Shown piece after piece: positions 32,778 through 46,666 of a stretch of DNA of 64,000 nucleotides (position 1 is the stretch's first letter; every line of letters starts with the position of its first letter). A program made the translations under genes and the position numbers. The stretch is from assembly GCA_033439795.1 (NCBI GenBank), contig JAUTDP010000002.1, positions 4,588,001 through 4,652,000 of the forward strand, read 5' to 3'. The stretch is from Sordaria brevicollis. Lineage: Eukaryota > Ascomycota > Sordariomycetes > Sordariales > Sordariaceae. The notes under the pieces are model-generated. The model searched no databases and was not told where the DNA came from. It worked only from the letters and a program-made list of their open reading frames with translations.

Positions 32778-34661
32778 CTAACGGAGTCCAATAACGCTCA
32801 TCTCCAGCGTCCACACCCTGCGGATCCACACCTTGAGCTTCGTGCCAGGCTCGAGGCCCTCGACGTTCTCAAGCTCGACACCCTCCCACCAGCACCTACG
32901 AGCGGGCTTGCGCCAGAAGAGCAAAAGCTTCTGGGCCATGCCGACGGCGTTGCTGCCCATCTCGTTACCCTTAATATCGGAGCGCAGACGGGCGAGGGCG
33001 AGGGAGCAGATGACGGCCTTGTTAGGCTCACCAGCGCGGTGGCCCCAGCGATCGTCGTGGTTGAAGCCGCTGCAGTAATGTCAGTATGTGAAACTAACCG
33101 AGCACAGCACTGACAAAGATAGTAGAACTTACCCAGCAGTCAACATCTCAATCAAATGCGCCTCGGTCGTACCCGGCTCATCACTCTTCTTCAGTCCGCT
33201 GAAAATACCGTCCTGCTTGAGCAGTGCCCGAGCAGCCGCACGCTTGATCTCCATCATCTCAGCCTGACCAATGTCGGCGCGAGGAGGGATGGCGTAGAAG
33301 TCGAGATCCTCACGCAGGACAATGATACCGGCACGCTTAGAGCCGTCATCACCTCTTGCGCCAGACGCCGGGTCGAGGGGTACTATGCCATCGCTGCCGT
33401 CTTGAGGGTTGGAAGGGTCTACCGGGATAGACTGGGCTACTGTGCGGAAGAACTCAAGCATGTATTGGAGTGACGCTGGGTCGTACTGTCGAGAATGTTA
33501 GCGACGAGCTAAGGGGTGATTAGTGAGCGCGCAAACTTACGTCAACTTGTACAGCATCTCCCTCGCCAAAGCCACCCATATGTCCTTCGGGGAAAAGTCC
33601 ATTGGGAAAGAGGGACAAAAGAACGAATTCGGGTAACGTTAGCAACTCGTCGCGTGATAGTGTGAACCGCGTTCCCCTGTGAATTGAATCAGTAACTGTT
33701 CCTTTGGCCACATCTTCACGGGAAATTCTTACCGCAGGTCCATAGTAATCGTCTCATCCGCGGCGACATCTATCCAGCAAACCCATTGTTAACCACTGTT
33801 TGTCCCAACATAACCCCCGATTGACCATCCAAGGCAACCCAACTCACCTCCAAGGGTATTAATAGGCGGTCCACCCTGCTGGACCTGAGTAATGATACTC
33901 GACGCTCCTCCGGCGGCAGCCATTAGATATGTGAAAGACTGGAGGGGACTGGATCCCTCCGAATATGCCGGCGGCGGTTCTGCTTCTTCCTCCTTGCTGC
34001 GAGATGACGACTCGCCCTTGGTATCCTCGGCCTGAAGATTGAGCGCGCGCTTGGTTACGTCCTGGAACTGATGGAATCCTGGGGACGATGTCGAAGGTGC
34101 TGAAACAAAAGCGCTACTACTGCTTCCTACTCCTGACGGAAGGTGATGATGATGTTCAGCAACAAAAGGATCGGACGGCGCGTAAGCTGGTGCGGCAGAT
34201 GGCTGTAGTAGTTGCGATGATGCGACTTCGTTTAAAGGATCGTCGACTTGAGTGTCGTTGTTATCGAAATCGGTAACTGAAACGGCGGCGTACTTGCCCT
34301 CGAATGGCTCAAAGACGGATGATGAATTGGCAACAAGGTCGGAGTCCGCTGATGGACTGGCAAAGAGCGACGAGAAAGGCGGAGGTCGTCCGGCTGAAGA
34401 GGACTCGGACGCCGGGTATTGAGGTGGCGGAGAACGAGTGGCCGAAGGTGGCTCAGGACCGGCGACAGCGGTGGTGGTGGTGGTGGTGGGAGTTGGGCGA
34501 CGGAAGTCGTTGACTTCTGCAGTGAAGCAGACAAGACCCGGCGGAGGAAGTGTCTCGGGTATGGTGTTGGTGGTGGTGTCGTCGGACAGGTGGTGGTTTA
34601 GGTGATGGTGATCCAGGGCCAGGTTGTCTGGGTTCAGGTCCAGGTCCAGGTCGGATAGCAA
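32778..34661 (-). CDS. whi2: Whi2-like BTB-fold growth/stress regulator
   Basis: Five exons (34661-33848, 33769-33733, 33676-33541, 33485-33133, 33069-32778) close in frame to 543 residues. The 37 bp second exon is needed to join the halves. The first 275 residues are disordered and rich in Pro/Ser/Thr with poly-Thr and poly-His runs. A BTB/T1-type domain follows, with the family signature RGTRFTLSRDELLTLPEFVLLSLFPNGLFPE, and then a conserved C-terminal half (FNHDDRWGHRAGEPNKAVICSLALARL). Yeast Whi2 partners the Psr phosphatases in the general stress response and nutrient arrest; Neurospora homologues should act in the cytoplasm. The 5' end could lie further upstream if a leader exon exists. 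Identification rests on the BTB signature and the architecture. Confidence 0.8.
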
Positions 34662-36476
34662 TTCAAATCCAGCGTACGCTGCCTCTGCGCTACGCCGTTT
34701 GGGGAGAGAAAGGCGAGAAGAAGCTAGGTTGCGGTGGTGTTGTTGTGGAGGAGGAGGATGATCGAAGAGGATGGGCCCGGCGGACGAGCAGCTGGAATCT
34801 CGCGGCGCAGACAGGGTGACGACGGGGGTGGGTTGGTCGCAATTGGGATGGAATTAATTCGGTCGTTGAATTTTGGATCTAATATAAGGGGCTAGGGACG
34901 TGATAAAGCTGGGGGAAGAGAGAGCCGAAGAAACGTTAGCCAAGTTTCCATGAATGGACCCAGTCAGGGCAGTTCTGTCACAGTGTTCCCTCGACAGATG
35001 TGAATTGTGAAATGGTGACAGCAGCCGGCGACAACGATGTTTGCTTCCACTTTCCATCTTTCTTTCCACTTTCCACTTTCCACTTCCACCAAGAACCACA
35101 TGGAGAACTTACCACTAACAACGGCGCCTGAATATGACACTCTAGACACACACGACACTGGGTCAATTGAATTGCATGGAAATCGATGGGGTACAATTGG
35201 GTTAAACGCGATGGAGATGGCAGGAAATGAAAGCCGGCGCGACTTTTGTGTTCAGTTGAATGAATTGGATGGTGGAATGGTTGAATGATGTTCTGTTGGC
35301 GGACAATGGTCGGGGATTAGGATTAGTTGAAGCGGCCAAGTAAGATTGGGGTTCCTCTTTTGGGGGCGTTGTTGAGGTTCCTCTTCGGGGGAGCCAGTGG
35401 GATCCAATGCTAGGTACCTGGCTGTAATTACCTTGCGAGCCTCTCCACTGCCCAATCTGAGGTAGATCGTCTGGGCCGGGCTGGCTGGTCCAATCGTCTA
35501 ATTAGAATGGGCCCCTGGTCCTTTCCGTCGTCTGACAGTCTAAGATGGTCCGGGCGGGAATGGAAGGAAGTCCAGAAGGAAATAAAAAGGGTTCGAATGG
35601 TTCCTATCCGTTCGTGACAGCTTTCCTCTCTCTTGCTTCTGCCAGTTATCGAGATGTAGATGTCATGAACAAGCAAACAAAGAAGAGAGGCTTTCGAGAA
35701 GAACAATTACAGGGAGCCGGAATCAAGGGACGTCAAACTTGGAGACTCTGGTGTAACAGCTGGAGGCTGTCAATGTAAAGGTCAAGGTTGTAAGAGCTGA
35801 GAATTGAAGTCTCCAGAATCAACACGGAAAGAAACCTTGAAGTGTGAGGGCTGTAAAACGGGAACGGCAAGACGGAAGACGACAGGCGAAACTTCCCTTC
35901 CTTTGACCTTTCTTCCTTCCATCTGCAACTGCCTCCTGTCACACTCACGACTTGAAAGCGAACTTGTACATAAATGCATCACACTCCAGTGCAAGGGGTA
36001 CATGTCTCTGCTGTCACGCTGTAAAATTACCGAATTACCGCTGAGGCGGGCTGGGAATTGCCAATCGAACTGTGCTCGAGCTGCCAAGCTTCCATCCTGC
36101 CCACCAGTGCCTTGCATTTGCAAGCATTGCAAGCATTGCTCCAAGCAGGAGAGTCCCTGCTTTCGCTTGTTGCTTGTGTAGCCGCCGTCGAGTTACGTCT
36201 ATGGACCAATCACAATGTTGACAGACCAACTATCACGTCGAGCAATTTGGGGAGAGCTAAGGTACTTTAGAACAACACTGTTCAAGAAGGCTCAAAGCTG
36301 AGGCTCTACGTTTGGATTGGATGGTGATGGGATTTTGAGAGGTTTGACAACTATTCACACAATCCCTCTAAATGACATATCCAAGCATCGTGATATCAAA
36401 CCCTAACCCTGCCCCTAAGGTTAGGCCAGCCATCAAGGTCCATAAAGCCATCAAGGTCCTCGTCTGTTGGAGGCTC
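34662..36476. other. Intergenic upstream of Whi2-like gene
   Basis: About 1.8 kb containing the Whi2-like promoter/leader and the GPATCH1 3' UTR. TTTCCACT-type tandem repeats lie at 35045-35090 and short repeats of GCAAGCATT at 36118-36138. No gene is recognised. Confidence 0.5.
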
Positions 36477-38713
36477 TCATTCATCATCATCACTATCCCC
36501 AAAAATGGCTTTAAAAACCTCCTCACCCGGCCTCTTTCCCTCCAACGCTTCGTTTTTCGACGTATCAAGGACCACCACCGGTGCAGGCGCGGGCTTTTGT
36601 GCCTCTCCACTTTGCGTACTCCCAGGTCCTCCACCGCCCGTACTCCCAAAATCCATCCCCATCAACTCCCTCTCAACCGAACCACCACCTTGATACCCAT
36701 ACGACTGAAACTGCGACCACACATCCTCCTTCTTTCTTTCGGTGGTCGGATCGTAGTTATCAGGCTGCACATGCGCCGGCGGCTTAACCCCAAACCGCTT
36801 ACACAACAACCTCGTGGGATAAAAATCCGTCGTGGAGCGGGTCATGGTGCCAAACATACCCAGCCTGGCTGCTTCCTCGGCTGGGTCTTCTGTTTTTTGT
36901 GGCGGTTTGCTCACCAACTCCTTGGCATCTCCCGTGCTTGATGACGTCGTGGAAGGCTTGGTAGATGAACTCGTGGTAAACCGACTAGCCATAAACCCCG
37001 TCATCGGCTTGAAAATCCTCGCACAGTTGAAGAACTCGTGAAATTCCCTTAGCCACTCCTCGTTTGTGAGTTTCGTCGGTTTTTGTGGGAGTTGTGGTCT
37101 GAAACCCGCTTGGAACTCCAGGTAGCCTCTGTACCGCGCGCGCTTCTCCTCGTCGTCGGCGTAGGGCGCACCACCGCCGATGCCGCGCGAGATGGCGGCC
37201 ACGGCGGTCTCCTTGTCGAGTTTGGGAACGCGGTCGAGCAGTTCTCGCTGCTTTTCGGCTTCGCTGCGGGCGTAGGCGGCGGGCACTTCGCCGAGGGCTT
37301 GCGGTAGGTCGGAGCGCCCCGTGACGGCGGCAAGACGGTCGCGGGAGGCGGGGGAGATGAAGTCGAAGACGGATTTGCCAGGCAACTGCTTTTCGCCGAG
37401 GAGGGCGGCGCGGGCTTTGGGATCAAGATTCGAAGCCTCGGCTGCGTCGGCTGTTGAGACATAGTTTGCTCCACCGGATTCTGCTTTGGACGTCTTGGAT
37501 GATACCCACCCTGGAGGGACCTTTGGAGGTGGGTATTTCCCTTCCGAGTTGATTTCAGTCGTGAGAGCATCCGGTTCTTTGCCGAAGACGAACCCGTCGA
37601 GTGGTAACCGCCCGTCGTGGCATTTGCGGACTCCTAACCCTACTTTGCCCAATATTGATGATGCTTTCTTCGTGATGAACTTCGGTTTTGCTTGTAATGC
37701 TGGGTTGGCCGCTACTGTGGTCTTCTTTTTCTTCTTGTCTCCGCCTATTACTCGGTTGTAGGATATTTTGGGGCCGACTTCGTATGGGTCTTCGTCGTCT
37801 GATCCGGTATCGTTCAGGACGCCTATCCCTATCCCTCCTCGAACCTTGCCGGTTTCCTTCTTCCGCGCTCCTCCGCCTATTGTGAGTTTGGGTCGTCCCA
37901 GTGAGCCGTAGTCGTCTTCGTCTTCGTCGTCCGTGTCGCCGTGGCTACTCTTCTTTGACCCCGACAAACCAATTGGTGTTAATCTGCTCTCTCCCGCATA
38001 TCCCAATCCCTTCTTATCCGTCTTTTTGACAAACGCAATCATGGGTACGTTTTCCGGCGCAAAGAGAAAGGTCTCCCCTTGGGCGGACCCATCGTTTTGT
38101 AGCTCGAGTCGCGCTTTCCTTCGCACTTTAGGGCCAATGCCTTGCCCTTCCTTCCAGCCCATCTTCTTGAGCAGTTTCACGCCCATAGTTTCACCCTGGG
38201 TGCGAAAGAGGCCCATCAGGCCGCTCGCTCGTGTGGCATCGTTCGCGGTCGAGCCTAGCCCGGCAAACGCGGCGTTGGTCGTGATTTTCTTGGCTTCTTC
38301 GGCGTCGGCAAGATCCTCCTCGTCCATAAAGTCCTCCGGTCGTTGTTGGGCGGCTTTTTGCTGGTCTTTGTAACGGTTCGTTCGTGACGAGACGAAAGTC
38401 GAGGGCGTCCATCCTTCTTTGGAGCCGACTGTGTTGAAGTAGCTGGCGGAAGCTGTTGTTAGTATAAGTGAGGGCGGCGTTTTTCGTGGAGATGAGGCTT
38501 AACATACCCTGCACTGAACCCTCCTGTAAATGCGCCATGTAATCTCTTCCTCCCTCTCTCGTCCCTCACCTCCTGCTTCCAGATCGGTACGTAAGAGCCA
38601 TCGTCGCGAACATCGGGGTCGCGCGGTGGAAGAGGTGTGCCGAAGAAAACGTAGGGTGATTGTTGAGCAGTAAGATCGGCCTCAAAAGTTGCGCGTGATC
38701 TCTTGTAGGACAT
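36477..38713 (-). CDS. GPATCH1: G-patch domain protein 1 (GPATCH1 family)
   Basis: Two exons (38713-38508 and 38442-36477, intron 65 bp) give 723 residues. The GPATCH1-specific N terminus runs [54 protein letters not shown] across the intron. It is followed by the G-patch, [20 protein letters not shown], near residues 155-175. G-patch proteins bind and activate DEAH-box RNA helicases; GPATCH1 relatives are nuclear and spliceosome-associated. A conserved tail ([24 protein letters not shown]) and an acidic C terminus ([11 protein letters not shown]) complete the family pattern. Full length for the family. Confidence 0.9.
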
Positions 38714-41700
38714 GGAGAGGAAATTGTGTGGTTGAGAACGAGTGACGTTATGGTGTTTGTTGAGAAATGTGGAATTCGGTCGAGGCTGAAGCTCAGCACA
38801 TGCAAGCTTGTGACTAAAAGGTGTGGGTGGTTTCGTGATGGAACGCGATCAATGACAGTCGCTAAATTTAGGGCGCTGTTCAGCCTTGCTCTCCGGAGCT
38901 TCTTGGCCAGCACTCAGCTGCATGTGCACCGGCTGGCAGGGGCAGGCATGCCAGCGGTCAAAAGGGAAGGCGGTACCAGTTCTAGAACGGAGCGGGGTCA
39001 TTCTGCCGCTGCCGATGCGGGGACGGCGCTCGACGACAGGGGCTGTCCCTGGGGAAAGTGCCCTGAAACTTGTGATTCTAGGGAAGGCACGTTGACAGAT
39101 TGAAAAATGGAGGAGGCGGCGAGACATTTTCACTTCGGATTCAAAACTCATTGACGTTAAGAAGTTTCGAAGAGGCTTGAGATTCAGACGCCATGTTGAG
39201 CCTCAAATTCACTTTTCAATATCAAGAGCCGTGGATCTCGAACCGTGGAACCTCTCTCCCGACGCACTGGATCCGGGCGTCCGTCCGCTGACGCCGAGAA
39301 GTTCTTTTTGCAGACCGCAGAAAAGTGGAATTGCAGGTGCAGCATCTCTGCGGCCCGCGGAATGCAGCTCAGTTTGTTTGCTCGGCATCATGAAACAAGC
39401 CGGAAATTTTCTCATTCTCTTTTTGAACAAACACGGTTTTTAAAGGAATCAAGTCTCGCGCAAGAGACTCACAAAGCTGTTCAGGACGATAAAACGTTCA
39501 TGTTGGAAACCTCGCATGAGCTGATAGGAACTGCAACCCAACAAAACCTGGAGTTGATCAAGTTCCTCTCCTGGAAACATTGCTCTGATCCGCAGGCATG
39601 ATATCATTTTCAGCGGACAATATCCGGTACGCATTGTTGGTCGATCCTTGATATCTTCCTGACATTTTACATCTTCACATACTTTGTTTGATATCCTGGA
39701 AAGGTTTCTTTGGCAACGTTTCAGGTCTTTCCCGTAAGTGAATATCGCGAGATTCCAAAGGGAATGATTGAAGAAATGCCTCTTCAAACGTCTCCCAGCA
39801 TAGAAAATGGCTGCCTCATGCTGTACAACACCGGCCTCTTCATCTGGGGATGGTGTAGGGTTGAAGTGAACATTACCAGCAATGGGGAATCAGAAGAAGA
39901 AAGCACTCACCGCACCAATAACTGCCACTGGGTATAGCTTCCCCGCAGGCCGTAGGCTTGAGGCACAGCTGCCATCCCAAAGAGCGTGACAGGTTGCGGT
40001 GTAGCACAGAGAGGCTTCCTTTTCGAGATGTCAGTCAAGGGAAAAGATCAGAAATTTGATACTTGCCCCGTCTCCGAACTGAAGGATGGTATTCTGGAGA
40101 TAAGTATTATCTCCTGAATTTGTTGGCACCAGTCTCTTGAAGCTGCGGAAGCTGCCCGTCTTTTGAACACCCCCAGCTTCTGGCCAGTGAGATTGAACCC
40201 AGGAAGGAGTGTTGCATCCATTCTCGATTCTCGAAGCTCGCCAGCCGCGGGCCTGTTCCGGGTGCTGTAGACGTGGCATTGGAGTGCTGGGACCGGGCCT
40301 CGGGGTCGAGAACGAATCAAAAGAGCTCCGCGGCGGAGGAAATGGTTGTCAAACTCCCCACCACGACGCCAACAGCGGATCCCGATCCAGAGCTGAGAAG
40401 GACGATGAGGAGATGTGCCGTCTGCCATCCATCATGGAATTGGTAGAGAGTGAATAGTGAAGAGCGGTCAGTGTTTCATTCACTGTGAAGCTTCCAATCA
40501 GTCTTGGATAAATACCGAGTGAGCTCTCTACTATAGTCACAGAGTCAGCTCCCGACTCACATGTCTTGATATCGGAATGGCTTCAGGGGCTTGTTGGGGG
40601 GGGACATGTTGTGGCGGAAGGGGTGGATGCGGGCGCCGGCCAAGAAGGATGATCACGAACGACAACTGTGCCCATGTGTGGATTCAGAAGAGCACGGCCC
40701 TCCTCATAGTGTCCTGGCCTTCCTTGTCCTTTCTTTTGATCGTGACTGAAATTCACAAATGAGATGCCGGACTTCCTTGGAACTGCTGGATCCCCCAGTG
40801 GTTCTTTTGGTGGTCCCTGTGGTGGACTGGTGGTGCCTCGGTGGTCCCCCAAGAAATGGATATTGGGTCCAGGCCAGGAGAAAAGGAAAGTCATCCGAGG
40901 CCAAGGTCAACAGGAGAAGGACGACAAGACAATATCTCAACACGAGATATATGTAGCAAGAGCCCACTATGTGACTCAAAATAGCTGTTGACGATGTCGT
41001 CGGGGCTGTGGAATCCGTTTGCTCACTGTGCCTCACCTTTAATATCTCCGGAGGGGAGAGTTCAAGGAATCTATGTGAAGTTGAGAGGCTGATGTTTAGC
41101 GTGCGGTATAGTGTCATATGTGATGTTAAGCGCGCTCCTATACAAGCTGTGACAAGGTAACCTCATCATTCAACCCCAGAAACCGGGAACTGACCTGACA
41201 AGTGAATCATATCCGCCCGCCTGGCTCCAAGGATGCCTGGGATCGATTTCAATAATCACGGATCTTTGTTTTTATATCGTCCCCGGATCTCTATTTTCGA
41301 AAGCGGTCGACCTGGCGGTGACAGTTAAAGGCGGACAGAGTCACAGAGAATCCCACATGTTAACAGTTGAGAGGCAGAAGAACCTCTTGCACTAACACTA
41401 AGGACGTAGACCCACACCCAAGTCCCTTGCCCAGGGCGCACCCGTCTCACCACTGCAAAACCCAACCACCAATTCTTTGTCAGTGGCCGACGCAGCGGGC
41501 CCATCTCCAAAGCCTCCCCGTCTCTCATCCTCTTGTCTCCACTACCCTGCTTCCGCCATCCCGACTCGGCCACCAAGTGGAAGAGAGAGGCAGTCACCTC
41601 AACTCAACCAAGCAACAAGCCACACGAGACCCGACAATTATCAACCCTCTTCGGACCACAACAACAACCTCCAGACATTATCATTTCTTACACCTCACTC

Positions 41701-42688
41701 CCTTCCCTCCCCGCAACTTGCCCACCCCGTCACAAGAGTTGCTTCTGGTCTGTCGGGAACGCCGTCTCGAGGTTTGACTGGCATTATATTGGCAAGGTTC
41801 TTGAGCAACCACCAACTCTAATTCCCAAGGAACATCGATTGAACAACCCGACTGTCAATCAGTCAGTCAGTCAATCAATCAATCCAACCGAAGCACGGGC
41901 GGCATCTTCTCTCCCTTTTTCCTCGACTACCTGACCCCTACAGCGAGCGACCAAAGCTCCCGTCCCGCGGACTCTACTTCCACCGCAAAACCAACAGCTC
42001 CTTCAAACGGGCACCTGGACCTTCAATCTCTCTGCACCACTTTGCTGCCTTCATCTCAACTTGCAACACTTCCACTTGCCCTTGCACCACAACATCAACC
42101 ACCTCACAAACCAAACCCTGGATCGTCGGCATCGGACAGTTACAGTACCACAACAGCATCTCGCTCCCTCCTTTGCATTTCCACCTTGCCGTTTAGTGCT
42201 TCTTCGCTCTCCACTGCTTCTCTGCCGCAGCCGAATTTGCGTGGATCGCTCGAGACCAGATTCCCCATTACGCCCATCTCGCTTTGTACCTGAGCCCTGG
42301 ATTAGGTCCTGAATTAGGCTCACGGCCCCGACTTGTAATCTTGCGACCTGCACCACGAGGCCACTCCGGACAATTATACCACGACATATTTCGCCCTCCA
42401 CCACCCTCGTGCCTCGTGCCTTCGTAATCGACCAAGCCGTATTCAGCTATTCACAGTCTAGTCGACCATTGGCTTCATTCGCCCAAAAGAGATTCGACAG
42501 CGACAACCCCCGCCCCGTCCTGCCATCCCCCGGTTGCGCCTAGAGTAGGGACTGGGACTAGGACTAGGACTCCGACCGCCCTACCGCCAACCCGGCTCCA
42601 TCACCCTGGGAAATCCTCCCCTTTGCTGTACCTCCGTACCAGACTACCAGTACCTACCACACCACACCACCACGCGTCTCCACCCCCC
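38714..42688. other. Long gene-poor region and probable KIN1 leader, about 4 kb
   Basis: This divergent region separates GPATCH1 from the kinase. The right third (41340-42688) is C- and A-rich with many short upstream frames and tetranucleotide runs (TCAG/TCAA at 41859-41884), as expected of a long kinase 5' leader. The left two thirds have no recognised gene. On the minus strand, 39700-40430 has several partly open frames with possible splice sites that I could not join into a known protein. Confidence 0.5.
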
Positions 42689-45417
42689 ATGGCGACGACA
42701 CTCTCCTCTGGCGCCGCCGCCGAACTCCCCATCCGGTCACAGTCTGTTCGGACTCGGCGTCCCCCTACCACATCTCGACCAGAGCCACCACTGCCGCGGT
42801 CCGAATCAACCAGCAGAGCTGAAGCCTCGCGTCCCCACCGCCGGAGCAGTCAGCGATCTGCCTCAGGAGCGACCGCAGCAGCAGCTACCACCACCGCCAC
42901 GGCCACATCGTCGAGACACCACCACCACCCTTCACAACAGCAGCAGCAATACCATCAGCAGTCCGACATGTCCGCTGCTGCTGCTGCTGCCTCCGCCGCT
43001 CCCCACGGCCACGCCGCCGCTGGGGACGACCATCGCAATGGCGCCGACGCCGGCACCTCAACGCACCGCAGTGCTACTGGCACCACCAAGCAGCGATACC
43101 GTACCGTGATCCCCGCCCCATCCGGAAACTATGCCTTCATCAAGACCATTGGTCAGGGTAGCATGGGCAAGGTCAAGCTGGCGAAAAAGGAGGGCACCAA
43201 CGAATTGGCAAGTTAAACCATCAAATGCGACATCCCGGTTGTTCCGTTTCTATAGCTAACTCGTACCTTTCTTCTCCTTTAGGTCGCTTGCAAGATTATC
43301 GAAAGAGTTTCGCCCGACGATGGCCGACAGTCGAGGGAAGAACGTGAAAAGGCCGATGCCGCCAGGGAAGACCGTAACGCCCGCGAGGCGGCTATCGTTA
43401 GTCTCCTGAACCACCAGTACATTTGCGGACTCCGCGACAACCTACGAACAAGGTGGCATTGGTATATGCTTTTTGAATATGTCAACGGCGGCCAAATGCT
43501 GGATTACATCATTTCCCACGGTAAGCTCAAGGAGAAGCAAGCACGCAAGTTCGCCCGCCAAATAGCCAGCGCCGTCGACTATTGCCACCGCAACAGCATT
43601 GTCCATCGCGACTTGAAGATCGAGAACATCCTAATCAGCAAGACTGGCGACATCAAGATTATCGATTTTGGTCTCAGCAACCTCTTCTCCCCAGAGGAAG
43701 ATAGGAAACTCAAGACATACTGCGGCAGTCTTTACTTTGCCGCTCCCGAGCTTCTGCAGGCGAGGCCATATACCGGTCCCGAGGTCGATGTATGGAGTTT
43801 TGGCGTTGTTTTGTTTGTGCTGGTGTGCGGCAAGGTTCCGTTTGACGACCAGTATATGCCCGCTCTCCACCAGAAAATCAAGAAGGGCGCAGTTGACTAT
43901 CCCAACTGGCTTTCTTCGGGTATGTTCTTGCATCGTATCACTCACTTTACTTGAAGCCATGCTAATTCTTGTCTACAGAATGCAAGCACCTCATCTCGCG
44001 CATGTTGGTGACCGACCCCAAACAGCGTGCCACCATGCATGAGGTCATGAACCACCCTTGGATGCTCAAGGGCTACAACGGACCTCCCGACAACTACCTT
44101 CCTCGCCGCGAGCCCCTCACGCTCCCCCTCGATCCCGAGGTCATTTCGCAAATGACCGGTTTCAAGTTCGGCCCTCCAGAGTACATCACAGCAGAGTTGA
44201 CCAAGCGCATCAAGTCGCCCAAGTACCAGGCCGCCGTACGCCGTCTCGAGAAGGAGAGAGAAAGACCCGAGCCCATTCCAAAGGATGCTGAGAAAAAGCG
44301 GGGCTTTGGTTTCGATTTCTACAAGAGAAGGAATTCTGTGACGAGCAAGGACACGCTGACTGCCACCAGCTCTGAGGGTCTTCCCCTTGGCGATGACCCC
44401 CTCAACGCCTTCGATCCGCTTATTTCCATCTACTACCTTGTTCGCGAAAAGCTCGAGCGCGAGCGCAACCATGTCCACATTGACTTGCAGCAACCATCCA
44501 AGGCCCAGCAGCCACCTTCGTCATCGCAAACACAGATGCCAGTACCACCCTCTCCCGTTGTCCGACCAAAGGAGAAACACTCCCTCGCCGATATCGTACC
44601 ACCACAACCCGTTCACAATGCCGAGCCCCGCAGCCGACAAAGGACAAGGTCGCACAGTGAGGATCAGCCTAGAGAGCCCATCAAGAGTGGTCTACTTTCG
44701 CCCGACATGATCCCGCCCAAGAAGGAAAGCACAGCCGCCGGTATCCTCCGCAGACTTAGCACCCGTGATAGGCGAAAGGAGCCTCCAGCGACAGCTAACT
44801 CGACGGATGGCAAGCCGCCCATTCGAGGTTCCATGTCCATGCGCGCCAAGTCGCTTGGTCACGCTCGTAGGGAGTCTATCCAAATGCGACGGGCCAAGCG
44901 CGAAGCCGAGGCCGCTGCTCAGCAGGCTTCTCAGACCACGGAGCCTCAAAGGAGCTACCAGAGCCATCACCAATCTGTTCGCGAAGAGACGGATGCTGAG
45001 TTGGTGGATAGCGACGTAAGGGCGGGCGAGACTTCTGGCGGTTCCAACGAGAGGCTAGAGCCCGAAGACCCAGATCTGGTCAAGCCGGTGTTCCTTAAGG
45101 GTATCTTCAGCGTGTCCACAACCTCGACAAGGCCTCTTCCTGAAATACGGGCGGATATCAAGCGAGTGTTGCGGATGCTTGGCGTGGACTTTACTGAGAT
45201 CAAGGGTGGCTTTAGCTGTCTGCATACGCCCAGCATCAACCATGCTGAACGTCAACCGACGGTCATGACCGAGGGCGGCAACGATATCGAGTTCGAGATC
45301 CTGATCGTCAAGGTCCCGATTGTCTCTCTGCATGGTGTCCAGTTCAAGAGACTCGCTGGCAACACTTGGCAGTACAAGGCACTGGCGGAGAAGATTGTCC
45401 GGGAGCTGCGGCTATGA
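42689..45417 (+). CDS. KIN1: KIN1/PAR-1/MARK-type Ser/Thr protein kinase
   Basis: Three exons (42689-43207, 43283-43919, 43979-45417) give 864 residues. The first intron starts GCAAGT, a GC-AG intron; no GT donor nearby restores the frame. The N-terminal 140 residues are low-complexity (poly-Ala, His, Gln). The kinase domain starts near 145 with [12 protein letters not shown]. It has [26 protein letters not shown], the activation loop [14 protein letters not shown] and [16 protein letters not shown] basic, serine-rich linker leads to a C-terminal KA1 membrane-binding domain ([29 protein letters not shown]). Yeast and fission yeast Kin1 act at the cortex in polarity and exocytosis. The ATG at 42689 (CCCATGG context) was preferred to an in-frame codon 66 bp earlier. 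Confidence 0.92.
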
Positions 45418-46560
45418 TCAGACGGTGGGGTTGAAGATTTGTTGGATTGTACTGTAAGGTTGCCGGCATGGGATGATGACAGCGGGAAGCAAGCGGTTGA
45501 TTGGTTTGCAAAATGGTGAGCAAAATGTTGCTTTTTGATGAATTTGACAGTAGGGCGTTGGGGAGTTACATACGCTGCCTGAACCTGCCCTTATACTGTC
45601 TCGCTCACTCATGAGAGGGGGTCCTAGGTCTGAGACCTGACTTCCAAACTCTCGCAAATCAACAAAATAAAGAAGAAAACGGACAGGATGGGGAAAAAGG
45701 AAACAGGATTTTTGCGCATTTGTTTTGATGTATCTGCGCGCACAGCACTCTCGCTTACACTTACATACTTGGACTGGGTAATCTTGGCTCTGGTCGGTCG
45801 GTCGCTTTTTCTCACTCACACGGTTTGGGGGTTCGTCACTATACATAACTCATGTTTCAGTCGTTTTTTTTTTTCTTGCGTGGCATGGCGGCAGCAGCAG
45901 ATGGAAGCACTACTAAAGAGAAGGGAGTGCGAGTTGGCTTTTCTTTGTACAATTTCTTGGCTTTTCCAAGCAACGGAGAGAAGGAAGAGGGAAAGAAGAG
46001 GGAGGGGGTTCATAACGGCTTTTAACTCTTTATCTACAGACTAATAATTCTTTTAATTTGCACCCATACTGAACCTACCCGGATCAAGACGAAAGACAAG
46101 AAGGGTAGCCATGTGGATGGTACACCGAGCTAGAGAGAGAGCTGATATAAGGTATTGTCAGGGGTGGCTTGTGGTTCTTTTACCTTCCTCTTCTTTTTAT
46201 ATGTTGTAGGAGTAGGAATAGAAAGTAGTGAAACGGACTTTGAAGAAAAGCAAGTGTCTGTCCTGTGGACCGACCAACATTGTGTCTTAATTCCTTATCA
46301 AAGCTCAGCCATATCATCCATCGAGGTACATGAACCTGACAGACGAGAGATCTGCCGACCGCAAATTTTTGAACTCGCGTCGATCCATGCGCAAAAATGG
46401 GAGTGGTAGGGCCAACTACTGCACGAGAAGGGAAGGCACCTGTCCGAGTGAGCAACAGAGGGAAGGGACGCTCTGGACACTACGATGGATCATTCAACAC
46501 CACGCCTCCGGTGGCTGATAGGAAGGAGCTCAGAGCTAGTGGAAGGAACGAGGGAAGGCG

Positions 46561-46587
46561 TACCTACCTACCTACCTACCTACCTAC
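46561..46587. repeat. TACC tetranucleotide microsatellite
   Basis: Nearly seven perfect TACC units in a row, in the presumed promoter of the aldolase gene. Confidence 0.9.
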
Positions 46588-46666
46588 ATTAAGCTCATTG
46601 AGTACTTAAGAGAATGGTCGGCCACGAGAGAGTGCCGATTATAAAACGCAGACACCCTCTGACTTT

